DNA of 42,780 nucleotides from JAYWGN01 sp043778255 (GCA_043778255.1 JAYWGN010000017.1:1-42780), one strand, 5' to 3'; shown: positions 15,706 through 24,846, counted from the first letter of the stretch. The notes: generated by a model not told the origin, from the letters alone. Translations and numbers: made by a program.

Positions 15706-17421
15706 CTACCTATTCATACTCATCAAAAATTCTTCATTATCTTTAGTGCCTCTCATTCTTTTTAGTAGTTCATTCATAGCCTCATCGGGGTTCATATCGG
15801 CAAGGAAAGTACGGAGTATATTCATACGTTGTAGCACATCTTTATCGAGCAACAAATCATCACGCCTTGTGCTACTACCCACCAAATCAATAGCAGGGAA
15901 TACCCGTTTGTTAGCCAAACGCCTATCTAGCAACAGTTCCATGTTACCGGTACCTTTAAATTCTTCAAATATTACTTCGTCCATTTTGCTACCAGTTTCT
16001 ATAAGTGCAGTAGCTAGTATGGTAAGGCTTCCACCGTTTTCTATTTTACGGGCTGCGCCAAAAAACTGCTTTGGTTTCTGCATAGCATTAGCCTCTACAC
16101 CTCCACTTAATACTTTGCCACTACCCGGTGCTACTGTGTTGTGAGCCCTAGCCAATCGGGTTATACTATCAAGCAGTATCATTACATCGTGGCCACACTC
16201 TACCAATCGTTTTGCTTTTTGCAAAGCCACTGTACTCACCTTTACATGTTTATCGGCTGGTTCATCAAATGTACTTGCTATTACCTCTGCATTTACACTA
16301 CGTTCCATATCGGTTACTTCCTCTGGTCGCTCATCTATTAGCACTATCATTAGGTACACTTCGGGGTGGTTTTTGGCTATAGCATTTGCCACATCTTTAA
16401 GTAACATTGTTTTACCAACCTTAGGCTGGGCCACTATCATACCACGTTGCCCTTTACCAATTGGGGTAAACAAATCCATTATTCGTGTACTATAATTATT
16501 GTTGCCATTGTACAAATTAAACTTTTCAAAAGGGAACAATGGTGTTAAGTATTCAAATGGTACACGGTCTCTAATTTCCTCTGGTTTTTTTCCATTTATA
16601 TAATCCACTTTTAGCAAAGCAAAATATTTTTCGCCCTCTTTTGGTGGCCGTACTGTACCTGCTACAGTGTCGCCAGTTTTAATACCAAATAATTTTATTT
16701 GCTGTGGCGATACATACACATCGTCGGGGCTACTTAGGTAATTATAATCGCTGCTTCGCAAAAATCCGTATCCATCAGGCATCATTTCCAACACGCCTTC
16801 TGAGGGTATTATGCCATCAAACTCTATATTAAATACGGGTTCTTTTTTAGGAGGGGGTGGTGTGTGTTTTCGTTCTTGTTTAGTTTCTTCTTTTTTTATT
16901 TCCTCAGGTACTTCTAATTCTTCAAAGTTTATTTTTTCATCTTCTTTAAAAAACTTTGATATATCAACATCGTTTTCACCACTTACACTTTCCGCTTTTT
17001 CTCTTGATTGTTTTTCTCTTTCGGCTTTAGCCTTGGCTATATCCTCTTTTATAGTGTTAGTTGGCTTTGGTGGTGGTGCAGGTTCTGTAGCCGTTTCCGT
17101 AGTAGCTTCTGTTACATTTTCAGTTCTTTTTTTAGCCTTTGGCAAAATGGGTTTCTTCTTTTCTTTTACAGGCTCTACTTCTACTACTGCCTCTTCGGTA
17201 CTGTTACTGGTGGTAGTTTTTACTACACGTTTACGCTTTTCGGGTTTAGCTTCATCGGTTGTGTCGGTTGAGTTTTTGCTTTCAGCAATAGCTTGTTTGT
17301 CCAATATTTTGTATATCAAATCTTGCTTTTCTAACTTTTTAACTTGGCTAATTTTAAGTTCCTCAGCAATGCTTAGTAAGGCCGTAACGTCTAATTCGTT
17401 CAGTTGTAGTATGTCGTACAT
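15706..17421 (-). CDS. rho: transcription termination factor Rho
   Basis: 571 aa, against 419 in E. coli. The Rho N-terminal helical domain is at 1-45. A Lys/Glu/Pro/Thr-rich, probably disordered insert occupies about 46-195. The cold-shock-like RNA-binding domain is at about 205-280 (DGYGFLRSSDYNYL). The RecA-type ATPase at 290-571 has Walker A AQPKVGKTML at 331-340 (Gln in place of the usual first Pro), the DERPEEVTDM segment at 363-372, Walker B VMILLDSITRLAR, and the Q/R-loop region SGGVEANAMQKPKQFF. Long inserts here are typical of Bacteroidota Rho and are thought to modulate RNA binding. Confidence 0.97.
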   Translation of the reverse strand: MYDILQLNELDVTALLSIAEELKISQVKKLEKQDLIYKILDKQAIAESKNSTDTTDEAKPEKRKRVVKTTTSNSTEEAVVEVEPVKEKKKPILPKAKKRTENVTEATTETATEPAPPPKPTNTIKEDIAKAKAEREKQSREKAESVSGENDVDISKFFKEDEKINFEELEVPEEIKKEETKQERKHTPPPPKKEPVFNIEFDGIIPSEGVLEMMPDGYGFLRSSDYNYLSSPDDVYVSPQQIKLFGIKTGDTVAGTVRPPKEGEKYFALLKVDYINGKKPEEIRDRVPFEYLTPLFPFEKFNLYNGNNNYSTRIMDLFTPIGKGQRGMIVAQPKVGKTMLLKDVANAIAKNHPEVYLMIVLIDERPEEVTDMERSVNAEVIASTFDEPADKHVKVSTVALQKAKRLVECGHDVMILLDSITRLARAHNTVAPGSGKVLSGGVEANAMQKPKQFFGAARKIENGGSLTILATALIETGSKMDEVIFEEFKGTGNMELLLDRRLANKRVFPAIDLVGSSTRRDDLLLDKDVLQRMNILRTFLADMNPDEAMNELLKRMRGTKDNEEFLMSMNR

Positions 17422-17692
17422 AAGGGTATAAATAGGGTATGAAAATTTTTTATTTAACTAATACACGTTAATTAAGTTAATGTATAATTTGTAAGGTTAA
17501 TAGTAAGCAAATGAAAATAAAGAGTTTAGGATATGTTGTAATAAAGTAATTAGAAGTATTACTTATGCCAATTGTTACATTGCAATATTAAGCAATTATA
17601 TTGAAAATAAAAATATTTATTAAAAACTTTACAACTATTACCACCTTTGTGTATCTATACTATACAAATATATTTGGTATTATATACGCTGC

Positions 17693-18235
17693 ATGGCAAT
17701 AAACTTAATAGTACAACAAGCAAAACAAGGTAATGCATTCGCCAAAGCCACATTGTATGAGCAATATGCAAAGCCACTGTACAACTTATGCATTAAGTTA
17801 TTGGGCAACATACACGATGCGGAAGATGTGTTACAAGAGGGCTTTATACAGGCATTTGATAAATTACAGCAACTACAACAAAATGATTTATTTGGCCCTT
17901 GGCTAAAAAAAATAATGGTGAACAAATGTTTTGTACAATTAAGAAAAGCAAAAGCCAATTGGCAAATAGTACCCTTAATAGATGATGTGGATGTAGCAGA
18001 TGAAATAGATTATACCGGCCTCAATATTAGTGCAACACAAATAAACGATGCCATAGTAAAACTGCCCAACGGATGTAGGCTAATAGTAGTATTATACCTA
18101 TTAGAAAACTATACCCACAAAGCAATAGCCGAGGAATTAGGAATAGCTGAATCCACCTCAAAAAGCCAATACCAGTATGGTAAAAAATTATTAAAAACTA
18201 GTTTGCAACATATAATTACAAAAAATGAATATTGA
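17693..18235 (+). CDS. ECF-type RNA polymerase sigma factor
   Basis: 180 aa. Region 2 is at about 28-60 (LYNLCIKLLGNIHDAEDVLQEGFIQAF), the -10 binding part of sigma-70-like factors. Region 4 is at about 124-167 (LPNGCRLIVVLYLLENYTHKAIAEELGIAESTSKSQ) and holds the -35-recognition HTH. Length and two-domain build mark it as group IV (ECF). It overlaps the next gene by 11 bp, the usual arrangement of sigma and anti-sigma genes. It probably controls its own operon through 22188. Confidence 0.93.
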   Translation: MAINLIVQQAKQGNAFAKATLYEQYAKPLYNLCIKLLGNIHDAEDVLQEGFIQAFDKLQQLQQNDLFGPWLKKIMVNKCFVQLRKAKANWQIVPLIDDVDVADEIDYTGLNISATQINDAIVKLPNGCRLIVVLYLLENYTHKAIAEELGIAESTSKSQYQYGKKLLKTSLQHIITKNEY

Positions 18236-18920
18236 AGAACTAATACAATCCAAAGCTGATACATTGCATACCGAAACACCCTCGTTTGCAGTATGGAATG
18301 CAATACAAAAAGCTACACCTAAAGCAAAAATATATACGTTGTATTGGGCTGCTGCTGCAAGCATAATAGCTATAATGGGTATTGCTATTGTAATACTAAG
18401 CAACCAACAATATGCTACTAAAGGGTACTGTGTTACTAGTAATATACCAATAATTAAGCAAACTATATTACCCCAAATAAAAAATGATACCCAATATATA
18501 GTAAACAGAACTATACAAAACCAACCCATCAATAGTAATGCCAATATAACTAAAGTGCAACCCACTACACAACTGCAACAGCCACCCACAAAGGATATTG
18601 CTGCTATATACAATGGACAAAACTACTTTGACAGTGTAATATTAGTGCTTAAAGATAAAATAGCCTCTACACCCGTAAGGTGGGTGAGTACCACCTACTT
18701 TGATGTGTACTTAACACAATACAAACACTTAGAAGAGCAAGAAACTATTTGGAAAAAGAATGCCACCCAACAAACAATAGATACTGATTATATAATGCAG
18801 CTAATACAAATAAACCAACAAAAAATAACTGTGCTAGATGCCTTGCTTAAGCAAATGAAAAACTTAAATATTAAAAAAGGCGATACCTCCGAAACATATA
18901 ATAACAACATAATAATATAA
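18225..18920 (+). CDS. putative membrane anti-sigma factor
   Basis: 231 aa. A cytoplasmic N-terminus (residues 1-38, starting MNIEELIQSKADTL, with FAVWNAIQKA) is followed by one transmembrane helix at about 39-58. A periplasmic part rich in Gln/Asn/Thr ends in a coiled coil at about 160-215. Start position, topology and the 11-bp overlap with the sigma gene fit a membrane anti-sigma factor. The zinc-binding HxxxCxxC motif of ZAS proteins is absent, so the call rests on context. Confidence 0.7.
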   Translation: MNIEELIQSKADTLHTETPSFAVWNAIQKATPKAKIYTLYWAAAASIIAIMGIAIVILSNQQYATKGYCVTSNIPIIKQTILPQIKNDTQYIVNRTIQNQPINSNANITKVQPTTQLQQPPTKDIAAIYNGQNYFDSVILVLKDKIASTPVRWVSTTYFDVYLTQYKHLEEQETIWKKNATQQTIDTDYIMQLIQINQQKITVLDALLKQMKNLNIKKGDTSETYNNNIII

Positions 18921-18938
18921 CTAAGAAAATAATTACCC

Positions 18939-20114
18939 ATGAAAAATTTATTGATTCTACTAGCATTAGTATTGTACACCAACATAAATGCCCAACAAAA
19001 AACAGCCGATAACTTTGTAAAAACTTATGATGTAAAAAATGCACAAACCATAAGTATAAAAAATAATAACAAAAACGTAACTATAAAAACCTGGAAACAA
19101 AGCACCGTACAAATGAGTACTTATATTAATGAAACCTTAAATAAAAATTATGCTTATGATGCTAAATTAAGAGGAAGCACATTTAAAATAAATGTACAAT
19201 TAACTACAAATAGTACTAGCAATACTAATGGCAATAATTATACTAACCATAGCGATACTAATGATGAAGGTGCTACTATAAACCAAGCTATAGCGATGGT
19301 AAAAAATAATAGTACTACAACTGCAAGAAAACCAAAAGGAACTACCACCACTAGCTACAATAGCAATGGCAATAACTACTCACACACTTATAATAACAGC
19401 AAACAAGATTGTGGTTGTGAGGGCAGTATAAATAATATGGTAACCATTACTATACCCGAAAATATGCCCATAGAAATTGAAAACAATAATGGCAATATGG
19501 AAATAGAAGATGATATAACTGACCTACAATTAAATTGTAATAATGGCAATGTAAATGCATTAAATATTAAAAACCTACAATTAGAATCAAGCAACTCCAA
19601 CTACGAATTTGGTAATATAGATAAAGCCGAACTTGATGTTACCAGCTGCAATATAAATACAGGCAAAGTAACAACTTTGGATATGGACACAAAGTTTAGC
19701 AATTATGATATAGCAAGTATAGAGGTATTAAATATACAAGGTAGCCAGTCAGATAATTTTGATATTGCTGAAGTAGGAACTTTGAATGGTAGTTTTTCGT
19801 TTAGTACATTTAAAATATTAAAGCTTAATAAAGCACTTAACATTAATGCTAATAGTGGTACTATTAAAATAAAAAGTGTTGCTGCCCAAGTAAAGGAAAT
19901 AAATATTGACGGAAAGTATAGCGATATAGATATAAACACAAAAAATATAGCAGCCTACAACTTTACTGCAAAAAGTATATTTAGCACCATTAAAACTAAT
20001 GGTAAAATAATAGAAACTGATAACGACGAAAAAGAATATACCGATACCAAAGGCAATGGCAAAGGCACTGCTATAGCAGTTAATTGCAACTCCTGTACCG
20101 TTACTGTAAAATAA
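18939..20114 (+). CDS. exported repeat protein, DUF4097/adhesin-like
   Basis: 391 aa with a signal peptide at 1-18 (ending INAQ). The mature chain is Asn/Thr-rich. From about residue 165 it runs as short repeated strands (IEIENNNGNMEIEDD, LQLNCNNGNVNALNIKNLQLESSNSNYEF), as in DUF4097 proteins, which are expected to fold as a beta-solenoid. An Asn/Ser/Thr-rich, probably unstructured region lies at about 85-150, with a CGCEG motif after it. It is the third gene of the sigma/anti-sigma operon, 18 bp after the anti-sigma gene, so it is probably a surface or periplasmic output of that signalling unit. The function is unknown. Confidence 0.78.
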   Translation: MKNLLILLALVLYTNINAQQKTADNFVKTYDVKNAQTISIKNNNKNVTIKTWKQSTVQMSTYINETLNKNYAYDAKLRGSTFKINVQLTTNSTSNTNGNNYTNHSDTNDEGATINQAIAMVKNNSTTTARKPKGTTTTSYNSNGNNYSHTYNNSKQDCGCEGSINNMVTITIPENMPIEIENNNGNMEIEDDITDLQLNCNNGNVNALNIKNLQLESSNSNYEFGNIDKAELDVTSCNINTGKVTTLDMDTKFSNYDIASIEVLNIQGSQSDNFDIAEVGTLNGSFSFSTFKILKLNKALNINANSGTIKIKSVAAQVKEINIDGKYSDIDINTKNIAAYNFTAKSIFSTIKTNGKIIETDNDEKEYTDTKGNGKGTAIAVNCNSCTVTVK

Positions 20115-20115
20115 A

Positions 20116-20176
20116 TTGCTTACCCTAGCCTTTTGCTACTTTTGCCAGTATTGTACGTAAGAGGCTTAGGGCAAGT
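20116..20176 (+). promoter_or_regulatory. possible internal promoter and long imperfect hairpin
   Basis: TTG (20116-20118), 18 bp, then TACTTTTG (20137-20144) fits a Bacteroidota promoter. The same stretch folds as an imperfect hairpin (CTTACCCTAGCC against GGCTTAGGGCAAG). It lies between the third and fourth genes of the sigma operon and could set their ratio. Confidence 0.4.
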
Positions 20177-20238
20177 TACTATACACATTGTAAATAGTGC
20201 TGCTAATTATTTGCAAAAAAATATTGAAAAAACAAAAA

Positions 20239-21507
20239 ATGAACAGATTATTTATAACTAGCCTACTTATAATAAGTACTACATACTTACAAGCCCAAAG
20301 CCAAACTAGCAAAGCCAAAGCTTATATTGAGTGTAGTAAGCAATGGCTATGCGATAACGATTATTTACGAACCGAATTAGGTATGGTGGATTTTGTAAGA
20401 GATAGATTTATAGCCGATATACATGTACAAATAAATACTGAATTTACCAGCAATAATAGTGAACAAAACACAGTAGTATTTAAAGGGCAAAAGCAGTATG
20501 CTAACCAAAACGATACGTTATACTACTCCAACAGTGGCATAGCAACCGACGATGATAAGCGTAAACAAATGGTGAAAACTATAAAGCTAGGGCTTATACA
20601 TTTTATTAAAAATACAACAGCAGCAAATGATATTGTAATAACTTACAACAAACCTGCTACAACCAATACTACAACCAGTAAAACTAAAGACCCTTGGAAT
20701 ACATGGATAATGAGTATTGGTAGCTCTGGTTTTTTTAATGGCGATGCTAATTATAAAAATGAAAATATAAATAATTATATAAATGCTGATAGAGAAACAG
20801 AAAAAACAAAAACAAATATTGGTGTAAATTACCAGTATAGTAAAAATGAATTTATAATATCTGATAGTGAAAAAATAGTAAGAGAAACACCTACAACAGA
20901 ATTTAATATAAGGCATATTATAAAAGTAAACGAACACTTTGGGTATGGTATATTTGCTAATTATAGAAAAGAGATATTTAGCAACCTCGATGCTAGAGTA
21001 AACGTAGCCCCCAAAATAGAATATAGTATATACCCCTACAAAAAATTTAATAATAATAGAATTGTGCTTAGCTATGGTATAGGCTTACAGCATAATAATT
21101 ATAAGGATACTACCATTTTTTTTAAAACAAACGAAAACCTACTACAACAGTCAGCCGCTATAATTAGTAGCTTTGTTAAGCCATGGGGTACGGTAGCTTT
21201 AGGTGCATTTTACAATAGTTATCTTATAGATTTAAAAAAGTATTCACTCAACTTTTCTGGCTCTGTTAATTGGAATATATTTAAGGGCTTTAAGTTTGGA
21301 GTAGGTGGCAATTACGATATTACTCGCAACCTTATTGAGCTTCGCAAAGGCGGAGCATCAAGAGATCAGGTACTTACCCAACAGCAACAATTAAATACGG
21401 CTTACAGCTATTTTTTCGGTATTGGCTTTACTTACCAATTTGGTAGTAAGTTCAATAACTTTATTAACCCTGCATTTAAAGGGCATAATTGGTCACTTAA
21501 TTTTTAA
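20239..21507 (+). CDS. predicted outer-membrane beta-barrel protein
   Basis: 422 aa from the ATG at 20239. A longer reading from 20197 would place 14 charged residues before the signal peptide, so the internal ATG is preferred. The signal peptide ends LQAQ. The N-terminal part contains WLCDNDYLRTELGMVDFVRDRFIADIHV and a soluble-looking domain to about residue 145. From about 165 on, alternating aromatic strands (WIMSIGSSGFFNG, GYGIFANYRKEIF, GYGLAFTYQFG-like) fit a barrel; the chain ends IGFTYQFGSKFNNFINPAFKGHNWSLNF. Its place in the sigma operon suggests an envelope partner of the exported repeat protein. I cannot name the family. Confidence 0.72.
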   Translation: MNRLFITSLLIISTTYLQAQSQTSKAKAYIECSKQWLCDNDYLRTELGMVDFVRDRFIADIHVQINTEFTSNNSEQNTVVFKGQKQYANQNDTLYYSNSGIATDDDKRKQMVKTIKLGLIHFIKNTTAANDIVITYNKPATTNTTTSKTKDPWNTWIMSIGSSGFFNGDANYKNENINNYINADRETEKTKTNIGVNYQYSKNEFIISDSEKIVRETPTTEFNIRHIIKVNEHFGYGIFANYRKEIFSNLDARVNVAPKIEYSIYPYKKFNNNRIVLSYGIGLQHNNYKDTTIFFKTNENLLQQSAAIISSFVKPWGTVALGAFYNSYLIDLKKYSLNFSGSVNWNIFKGFKFGVGGNYDITRNLIELRKGGASRDQVLTQQQQLNTAYSYFFGIGFTYQFGSKFNNFINPAFKGHNWSLNF

Positions 21508-21534
21508 CAACAATAAATAAAAAAAAACACCCCT

Positions 21535-22188
21535 ATGAAACTTTTATCAAGCATTTTATGCATTAGCCTTTTTGTAAGTTGCAGCTTTGCACAAATTAAA
21601 GGTAGCGGTAATGTAACTACCGAAAACAGAACAGTTACCACATTTAATAAAATAAAAATGAACGGTGTATTTAATGTAACCCTACAACAAGGTAATACCG
21701 AAGCTGTAACCGTTACAACGGACGACAATTTGCAGCCATACATAACAGTAACAGTAGATAATGGCACCCTTACAGTTGGTATGAAAAAAAATAGCAACTT
21801 TTCAAAAACAACAAAAATGGAATTGGTAATAAGCTGCAAAGCAATAAGCGATATAAATAACAACTTGGTAGGCAACTTAACAACTGAGGGAAACTTAACA
21901 ACAGATAAATTGGTATTTACATCAAGTGCCGTAGGCAATAGCACTATTAACTTAACTGCAAATGATTTGTTGCTCAACCTCAATGCAGTAGGCAATACTA
22001 AATTGTTAGGTACAGCTGTACTTTGTACATTTACCAACAAATCAGTTGGCGACTTTGATGGTGCAGGTTTACTAATTGAAAACCTTACTTTAAAAAATAA
22101 AGCAGTTGGCAATACTACATACAATGCCGTAAAAGCAACTGTAAATAATGATGCTTTGGGCAACACCAAAAATGTACATAAAGATTAA
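21535..22188 (+). CDS. GIN-domain (DUF2807) exported protein
   Basis: 217 aa: signal peptide 1-20 (the Cys at 15 lies within the hydrophobic core and is not a clear lipobox), then the DUF2807 head domain. KGSGNVTTENRTV and FNKIKMNGVFNVTLQQG match the family's G-S-G-N...F..I...G.f.v.l pattern, and about ten short beta repeats follow (NLVGNLTTEGNL, SAVGNSTINL, NAVGNTKLLG, KAVGNTTYN). Such proteins are thought to form a right-handed beta-helix on the cell surface. It is the last gene of the sigma operon, 27 bp after the beta-barrel gene, and is closed by a very strong terminator. Confidence 0.9.
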   Translation: MKLLSSILCISLFVSCSFAQIKGSGNVTTENRTVTTFNKIKMNGVFNVTLQQGNTEAVTVTTDDNLQPYITVTVDNGTLTVGMKKNSNFSKTTKMELVISCKAISDINNNLVGNLTTEGNLTTDKLVFTSSAVGNSTINLTANDLLLNLNAVGNTKLLGTAVLCTFTNKSVGDFDGAGLLIENLTLKNKAVGNTTYNAVKATVNNDALGNTKNVHKD

Positions 22189-22200
22189 TTGATTACCACT

Positions 22201-22243
22201 AATACTACAAAAGCTGCAATAATATTGCAGCTTTTGTAGTATT
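22201..22243. terminator. 20-bp perfect-stem bidirectional terminator
   Basis: A perfect 20-bp inverted repeat (22201-22220 and 22224-22243) with a 3-nt loop, A- and T-rich at both ends. It separates the GIN-domain gene from the convergent repeat-protein gene. Confidence 0.85.
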
Positions 22244-22258
22244 TAACTTTTATAATGT

Positions 22259-22669
22259 TTATCCTTTTTTATTGCCTTTATAACGCATATCGGGTGTGCC
22301 ATCTTTTTTAAGACCTTCGGCTGTTTTATAACGTTTGTCAACTGTGCCATCTTTTTTAAGTACTACTCCACTAGCTACTGCTGGCTTTACAGCAGGTGCT
22401 ACTTTTGGTACAGCTACAGCTACTACTTTAGGTGCAGTGGTTACTGGCTTTGTAAATGAAGGTTTAGGCGTAGCCGATACTGCTTTTACAGCTTCTACTA
22501 CTTTGGGAGCCGCTATTACAACTTTAGGAGCTGCTACTGCTACTTTTGGTGCTACTACAGCTACTTTTGGTGCAGTTACTGCTACTGCCTTTACTGCTGC
22601 TATTTTTTGTGCATACGATGCAATAACCAAGCCTACTAACATTGTTACGCTTAACATTACTTTTTTCAT
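22259..22669 (-). CDS. exported Ala/Val/Pro/Lys repeat protein
   Basis: 136 aa. Signal peptide 1-20 (ending SYAQ), then a low-complexity region (about 22-100) built of APKVAV-like hexapeptides, very basic with no acidic balance. Two copies of LKKDGTxDxRYK follow at 104-115 and 120-131. The C-terminal repeat recurs in small exported Bacteroidota proteins of unknown function. The lysine spacing suggests binding to an anionic polymer such as DNA, LPS or peptidoglycan, but that is inference. It is divergent from the two-component system, with a shared 205-bp control region carrying phased TTAAC repeats. Confidence 0.8.
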   Translation of the reverse strand: MKKVMLSVTMLVGLVIASYAQKIAAVKAVAVTAPKVAVVAPKVAVAAPKVVIAAPKVVEAVKAVSATPKPSFTKPVTTAPKVVAVAVPKVAPAVKPAVASGVVLKKDGTVDKRYKTAEGLKKDGTPDMRYKGNKKG

Positions 22670-22736
22670 AATTTGTAATTTTTTGTTGTTTTATTTAATT
22701 TGTAAAATTATTTTATAGTATGACTACTAAAAGGGC

Positions 22737-22804
22737 TTAACGGTTGTTTAACAGTTCCATATTTTAACAAATAGTTTGCAATAATTTATTAACCACTGTT
22801 TAAC
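22737..22804. promoter_or_regulatory. two pairs of 11-bp-phased TTAAC direct repeats
   Basis: TTAAC occurs at 22737 and 22748 (11 bp apart) and again at 22789 and 22800 (11 bp apart). The pairs are offset by 52 bp, about five helical turns. Further copies lie at 22764 and 22848. Eleven-base-pair direct repeats are the usual binding pattern of OmpR/PhoB-type dimers, and the gene at 24151 encodes one. Autoregulation is an inference. Confidence 0.5.
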
Positions 22805-22874
22805 GGCTTTTATTGTTACATAATAAATTAATACGCCAACTTTGTATTTAACAAATGTTAAAAGGATTTGCTTT

Positions 22875-24143
22875 ATGATTAGGTCACGTACTTTGAAACT
22901 AATATTTTTATTAACTACATTTATAATTGCTGCAATTATAGCCCTGCAGCTATACTGGCTTAATAATACCTACAATTATGAGCAGAAAGAATTTACTGCC
23001 AATACCTACAAATGTTTGCAAAGTATATACAAGCAATTAGAGTTAGGCCACGAAAAAGCAATACACTTACAAAAATTAATAGAAAAACCTAACGACAATA
23101 CCTTTTTATTAAAAATAGATTGTACGCCACCACGTGAAGAGTTGGTTAAAAATGTAATCTCTAACCTCGAGGACTTTGGTATATTTACCGATTGCAAATT
23201 AGCCGCTTATGACTATACCAAACAACAAAATGTATATAATGAGTACTTGCCAACTATAGCATCGCAATACCCCAAACAAAGCCAATATGAATTAGTAGTA
23301 TATGCCAAAAATTATGATTACGTACAATTTTATTTTCCCCATCGTAATGCATTTGTACTTACACAACTTAAATGGTGGATATTTTCGAGTATCCTTTTAA
23401 TTGTAATACTTATTGCATTTGGAGTAACCATATTTAGTTTATACAAACAAAAGTTTTTAAACGAAGAGCAAACAGATTTTATAAATAATGTAACCCACGA
23501 ATTTCAAACACCACTTACCACACTTAGCCTTGGGTTAGAAAACATAAAAAAACCTAACATACAACAACAGCCACAGAAATTAGCAAAATATATGGAGCTT
23601 ATGGAAGGGCAAGTACAATACTTAAAACAACATATTGGCAACCTAACTAATGTAGCAAAGGCTGATGTAAAGGGCATTACACTAGTAAGAGGAAGTATAA
23701 ACCCCAACACAATAATAGAAACTGCACTACTACAATTAAGTGGCATAATAGAGGAAACAAAAGCTACCATACAACTTAACTTAACAGCATTAAATACCAA
23801 CATAGTGGCCGATGAAAATACGTTACTAGTGGCTATTATTAACGTTATATCCAATGCATTAAAGTATGCCACACTACCAGTTATAAGCATTACTACTAAC
23901 GAACTTAATAAGTATTATAACATTACCATAACCGACAATGGTATAGGTATTAAAAAGAACGATATTAAAAAAGTATTTAAAAAGTTTTATAGAGTACAGG
24001 CTGGTAATATACATACTGTAAAGGGATTGGGCTTAGGCTTGTACTTTGTAAATAAAGTAATAAAAGCCCATAAAGGAAAAATAAATATAACAAGTGAGCC
24101 TAATATTGGCACTACTGTACATATACAATTACCTATAAAATAA
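22875..24143 (+). CDS. two-component sensor histidine kinase
   Basis: 422 aa from ATG at 22875, chosen over an upstream TTG (22842) because AAAGGA lies 8 bp before it and the protein then begins with a short basic stretch and a membrane helix. Transmembrane helices are at about 8-28 and 167-189, with a periplasmic sensor domain of about 135 residues between them. HisKA has the phospho-acceptor His at about residue 208 in NVTHEFQTPL. HATPase_c shows the N box (NVISNALKYA), DNGIGI (G1) and GLGLGLYFV (G2). The response regulator gene follows after 7 bp, so the pair is co-expressed. Confidence 0.94.
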   Translation: MIRSRTLKLIFLLTTFIIAAIIALQLYWLNNTYNYEQKEFTANTYKCLQSIYKQLELGHEKAIHLQKLIEKPNDNTFLLKIDCTPPREELVKNVISNLEDFGIFTDCKLAAYDYTKQQNVYNEYLPTIASQYPKQSQYELVVYAKNYDYVQFYFPHRNAFVLTQLKWWIFSSILLIVILIAFGVTIFSLYKQKFLNEEQTDFINNVTHEFQTPLTTLSLGLENIKKPNIQQQPQKLAKYMELMEGQVQYLKQHIGNLTNVAKADVKGITLVRGSINPNTIIETALLQLSGIIEETKATIQLNLTALNTNIVADENTLLVAIINVISNALKYATLPVISITTNELNKYYNITITDNGIGIKKNDIKKVFKKFYRVQAGNIHTVKGLGLGLYFVNKVIKAHKGKINITSEPNIGTTVHIQLPIK

Positions 24144-24150
24144 TATAACT

Positions 24151-24846
24151 ATGGAAAAAAATAAAGGAACAATACTATTTGCTGAGGACGATGTAAGCCT
24201 AGCTTTTATGGTAACAGATAGCCTCGAAGATGAGGGCTACAAAGTAGTACACTGTGCCGATGGGCAATCGGCAATTGATACATTTGATAAAAATAAATTT
24301 GATATTTGCTTACTCGACATTATGATGCCTAACAAAGATGGCTTTGCTGTAGCAAAAAAAATAAGGCAACAAACCGATTTAATTCCCATACTATTTTTAA
24401 GTACTAAAAACCAAGAGGAAGATAGAATAAAAGGCTACAACTCAGGTGCTGATGATTACTTAGCCAAACCATTTAGCATAAAAGAATTAATTAAAAAACT
24501 AGATGTTTTTTTGAGGCGAACCAAAAAACTACATTCTAATACTGACGAAACCTACAGAATAGGTAATGTATTGTTTAGTTATACCAATTTAAAAATTACA
24601 ATTGCCGAAGTACAACAGGGCATTACTCAAAAGGAAGCTGACTTACTAAAATTTTTATGTGAACACCAAAATAAATTATTAAAACGTGATGAAGTGCTCA
24701 TAAATGTATGGGGTAAAGATGATTTTTTTCTTGGTCGCAGTATGGATGTATATATGACTAAGCTTCGTAAATATTTAAAACCCGATACATCATTAGTACT
24801 TGAAACAGTGCATGGTATTGGCTTTAGGTTTAGTACACCTAATTAA
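24151..24846 (+). CDS. OmpR/PhoB-family response regulator
   Basis: 231 aa. The receiver domain (6-120) has the acidic pocket EDD at 12-14, phospho-acceptor Asp56 in LLDIMMPNKDG and Lys106 in AKPFS. The C-terminal winged helix (about 135-230) has LTQKEADLLKFL-type and RSMDVYMTKLRKYLK segments of the Trans_reg_C family. It is the partner of the histidine kinase just upstream. Candidate binding sites are the phased repeats at 22737-22804. Confidence 0.95.
   Translation: MEKNKGTILFAEDDVSLAFMVTDSLEDEGYKVVHCADGQSAIDTFDKNKFDICLLDIMMPNKDGFAVAKKIRQQTDLIPILFLSTKNQEEDRIKGYNSGADDYLAKPFSIKELIKKLDVFLRRTKKLHSNTDETYRIGNVLFSYTNLKITIAEVQQGITQKEADLLKFLCEHQNKLLKRDEVLINVWGKDDFFLGRSMDVYMTKLRKYLKPDTSLVLETVHGIGFRFSTPN

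Noticed and set aside
16811..17431. 206-codon ORF antisense to the N-terminal part of rho
   Set aside because: Ser/Phe-rich product is the mirror of the Lys/Glu-rich insert of Rho; long antisense frames are expected there.
21504..22169. 221-codon ORF antisense to the GIN-domain gene
   Set aside because: Arises from the repetitive codons of the plus-strand gene, which has a signal peptide, a known domain and operon context.
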